DNA from: a bacterium
GTDB lineage: Bacteria; Bacillota; Clostridia; Oscillospirales; Oscillospiraceae
Direction of reading: 5' to 3'
DNA length: 64,000 nt
NCBI GenBank assembly: GCA_029009095.1
Contig: JAQXJT010000040.1
Coordinates: 36,979 to 100,978 of the forward strand
The notes under the pieces were generated by a model. It was not told the origin of the DNA, did no database searches, and saw only the letters and a list, made by a program, of their open reading frames with translations. Positions within the stretch are counted from its first letter, which is position 1; each line of letters starts with the position of its first letter. Both the position numbers and the translations under genes were made by a program. Of the stretch, positions 62,624-64,000 are shown one piece after another.

Positions 62624-63916
62624 ATGCTTTCGGAAAATATTGCCCGGCGGGAGGATGGGACGCTGACCTTCGCCGGGCAGAGCGTGGCCGAACTGGCCGC
62701 GCGTTACGGCACCCCCCTCTACCTGATGGATGCCGACCGCATCCGCCACAACTGCCGCGTCTACACCGAGACGCTGCGCCGCCATCTGGGCGGCAACGCC
62801 CTCACCGTCTATGCCAGCAAGGCCGCCGACTTCACGGAGCTGTGCCGCCTGACCCACAGCGAGGGTTTGGGCGTGGACGTGGTCTCCTGCGGCGAACTGG
62901 CCACCGCCGTGGCCGCCGGAGTGGACCGGGAGAAGATCTTCTTCCACGGCAACTGCAAGCTGGACGGGGACATCGCCTACGCGCTGGATCAGGCCATCGG
63001 CTATTTCGTGGTGGACAACACCGAGGAGCTGGAGGCGCTGGAACGGCTGTGCGCACAGCGAAAGCGGGTGCAGAAGATCTTCCTGCGCATCACCCCGGGC
63101 ATTGACCCCCATACCTACGAGGCGGTGAACACCGGGAGAGTGGACTCTAAGTTCGGCGTGGCGCTGGCGACCGGGCAGGGGCTGGACTTTATCCTCTCCG
63201 CCCTCCGCTGCCCCCACCTCTCTCTGGAGGGGCTTCACTGCCATGTGGGCTCCCAGGTCTTTGATGAGGATGTGTACGAGCGGGCGCTGGACATCATGCT
63301 GCCCCTCCTCCGGGATATCCGGGACAGGACGGGCGTCATGCTCCCCGCGCTCAATCTGGGCGGGGGCTACGGCGTGCGCTACCGGGAGAGCGACAGGGAA
63401 GTGGACATCGCCGCGCGGCTGGACGGGCTGTGCCGCCACCTGAAGGAGCGCTGTGCCCAGCTGGGCATCCCCGTGCCCTTCTTCCTGCTGGAGCCGGGGC
63501 GGAGCATCGTGGCGGACGCGGGCATGACGGTCTACACCGTGGGCAGCGTCAAGCGCATCCCCGGGTATAAGCAGTATGTGGCCGTCCAGGGCGGCATGGC
63601 GGACAACCCCCGCTACGCCCTCTACAAGGCCCGCTACACCGTGCTCCACGGGAGCAAGGTGGGCAACGAGGAGGTGTTCTCGCTGGTGGGCAGCTGCTGC
63701 GAGAGCGACGATGTGATCGAGCCGGAGGCCCTTCTGCCCGCCGGTACCTGCCGGGGCGATCTGGTGGCGGTGTGCACCACCGGCGCTTACAACTACTCCA
63801 TGTCCTCCCACTACAACCGCCTCCCCCGTCCCTGCGTGGTCATGCTCCACGGCGGGGAGAGCTATGTGGCCGTGGAGCGGGAGACACTGGAGGATCTGCT
63901 GCGGTACGACCGGTAA
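62624..63916 (+). CDS. lysA: Diaminopimelate decarboxylase
   Basis: 430 residues. Last step of lysine synthesis (meso-DAP to L-lysine), PLP-dependent fold III. PLP Lys in VYASKAADF (near residue 66), HCHVGSQ, NLGGGYGVRY, EPGRSIVADAG and the substrate Cys in SCCESDDV are all seen. 36 bases after argF with AGAAACGGGAGAAAGAG, so probably cotranscribed with the arginine genes. No lysine riboswitch is in front of it. Confidence 0.96.
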   Translation: MLSENIARREDGTLTFAGQSVAELAARYGTPLYLMDADRIRHNCRVYTETLRRHLGGNALTVYASKAADFTELCRLTHSEGLGVDVVSCGELATAVAAGVDREKIFFHGNCKLDGDIAYALDQAIGYFVVDNTEELEALERLCAQRKRVQKIFLRITPGIDPHTYEAVNTGRVDSKFGVALATGQGLDFILSALRCPHLSLEGLHCHVGSQVFDEDVYERALDIMLPLLRDIRDRTGVMLPALNLGGGYGVRYRESDREVDIAARLDGLCRHLKERCAQLGIPVPFFLLEPGRSIVADAGMTVYTVGSVKRIPGYKQYVAVQGGMADNPRYALYKARYTVLHGSKVGNEEVFSLVGSCCESDDVIEPEALLPAGTCRGDLVAVCTTGAYNYSMSSHYNRLPRPCVVMLHGGESYVAVERETLEDLLRYDR

Positions 63917-64000
63917 CGCGCCCATAAAAAGTATGAGACCAGGCGGGGGCCCCCCGGGGGGGGGGGGCGGGCCGGGCGGTGTTGGGGATTTTTAAATAAA
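63917..64000. other. Low-complexity window end
   Basis: After the lysA stop the sequence degrades to G/C homopolymers (runs of 6 C and 12 G at 63950-63967) and an A/T-rich scrap. It looks like an assembly or read-end artefact; no feature is called. Confidence 0.6.

Overview
The window is a GC-rich stretch of a Gram-positive, Clostridia-type genome, probably a gut member of the Oscillospirales. The placement is inferred from high GC with strong Shine-Dalgarno sites, T-box, lysine and FMN riboswitches, an ECF riboflavin importer, a SpoVB-like flippase, a Bce-type resistance module and corrinoid methyltransferase genes. No rRNA, tRNA, CRISPR array, transposase or phage gene was found. The last ~80 bases are low-complexity G/C and look like a contig edge.

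Layout. 1-3000: partial PPK2, nagB, then a LysR regulator with a corrinoid protein. 3085-6362: an aromatic-amino-acid-type ABC importer (ATPase, permease, lipoprotein) behind a T-box leader. 6376-14571: a LysR regulator divergent from five tandem paralogues of the uroporphyrinogen decarboxylase/corrinoid methyltransferase superfamily, followed by a short CobW-like GTPase and a histidine-rich repeat protein. This is the most unusual block: with the corrinoid protein it suggests a B12-dependent methyl-transfer system of unknown substrate plus its own metal-handling pair. 14696-24206: a lysine riboswitch, then an operon for N-acyl-D-amino-acid deacylase, P1 peptidase, a complete peptide ABC importer and DppA D-aminopeptidase, which reads as a peptide scavenging route for unusual (D- or N-blocked) peptides.

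24250-30182: ABC-F ATPase, then galactokinase, an atypical Lgt-like protein, a GH2 glycosidase and a DUF2200 protein. 30181-34732: a Bce-type two-component/ABC antimicrobial-peptide module with a candidate BceR site in front of the transporter genes. 34784-40943: AlkD-like repair protein, an ABC-2 type exporter, GNAT acetyltransferase, P-loop kinase, nitroreductase and SGNH hydrolase.

40948-47570: an operon of four proteins with prepilin-like N termini, one of them 1736 residues long, with no pilus assembly genes nearby. 47694-49745: FMN riboswitch, ribU and a phosphodiester glycosidase-domain protein. 49854-57574: housekeeping genes (lspA, HU, mazG, SpoVB-like flippase, prfC, rpmE, SppA-like protease, RDD protein, HAD phosphatase). 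57575-58615: a chloramphenicol acetyltransferase remnant and a membrane protein. 58779-63916: argG, argH, argF and lysA.
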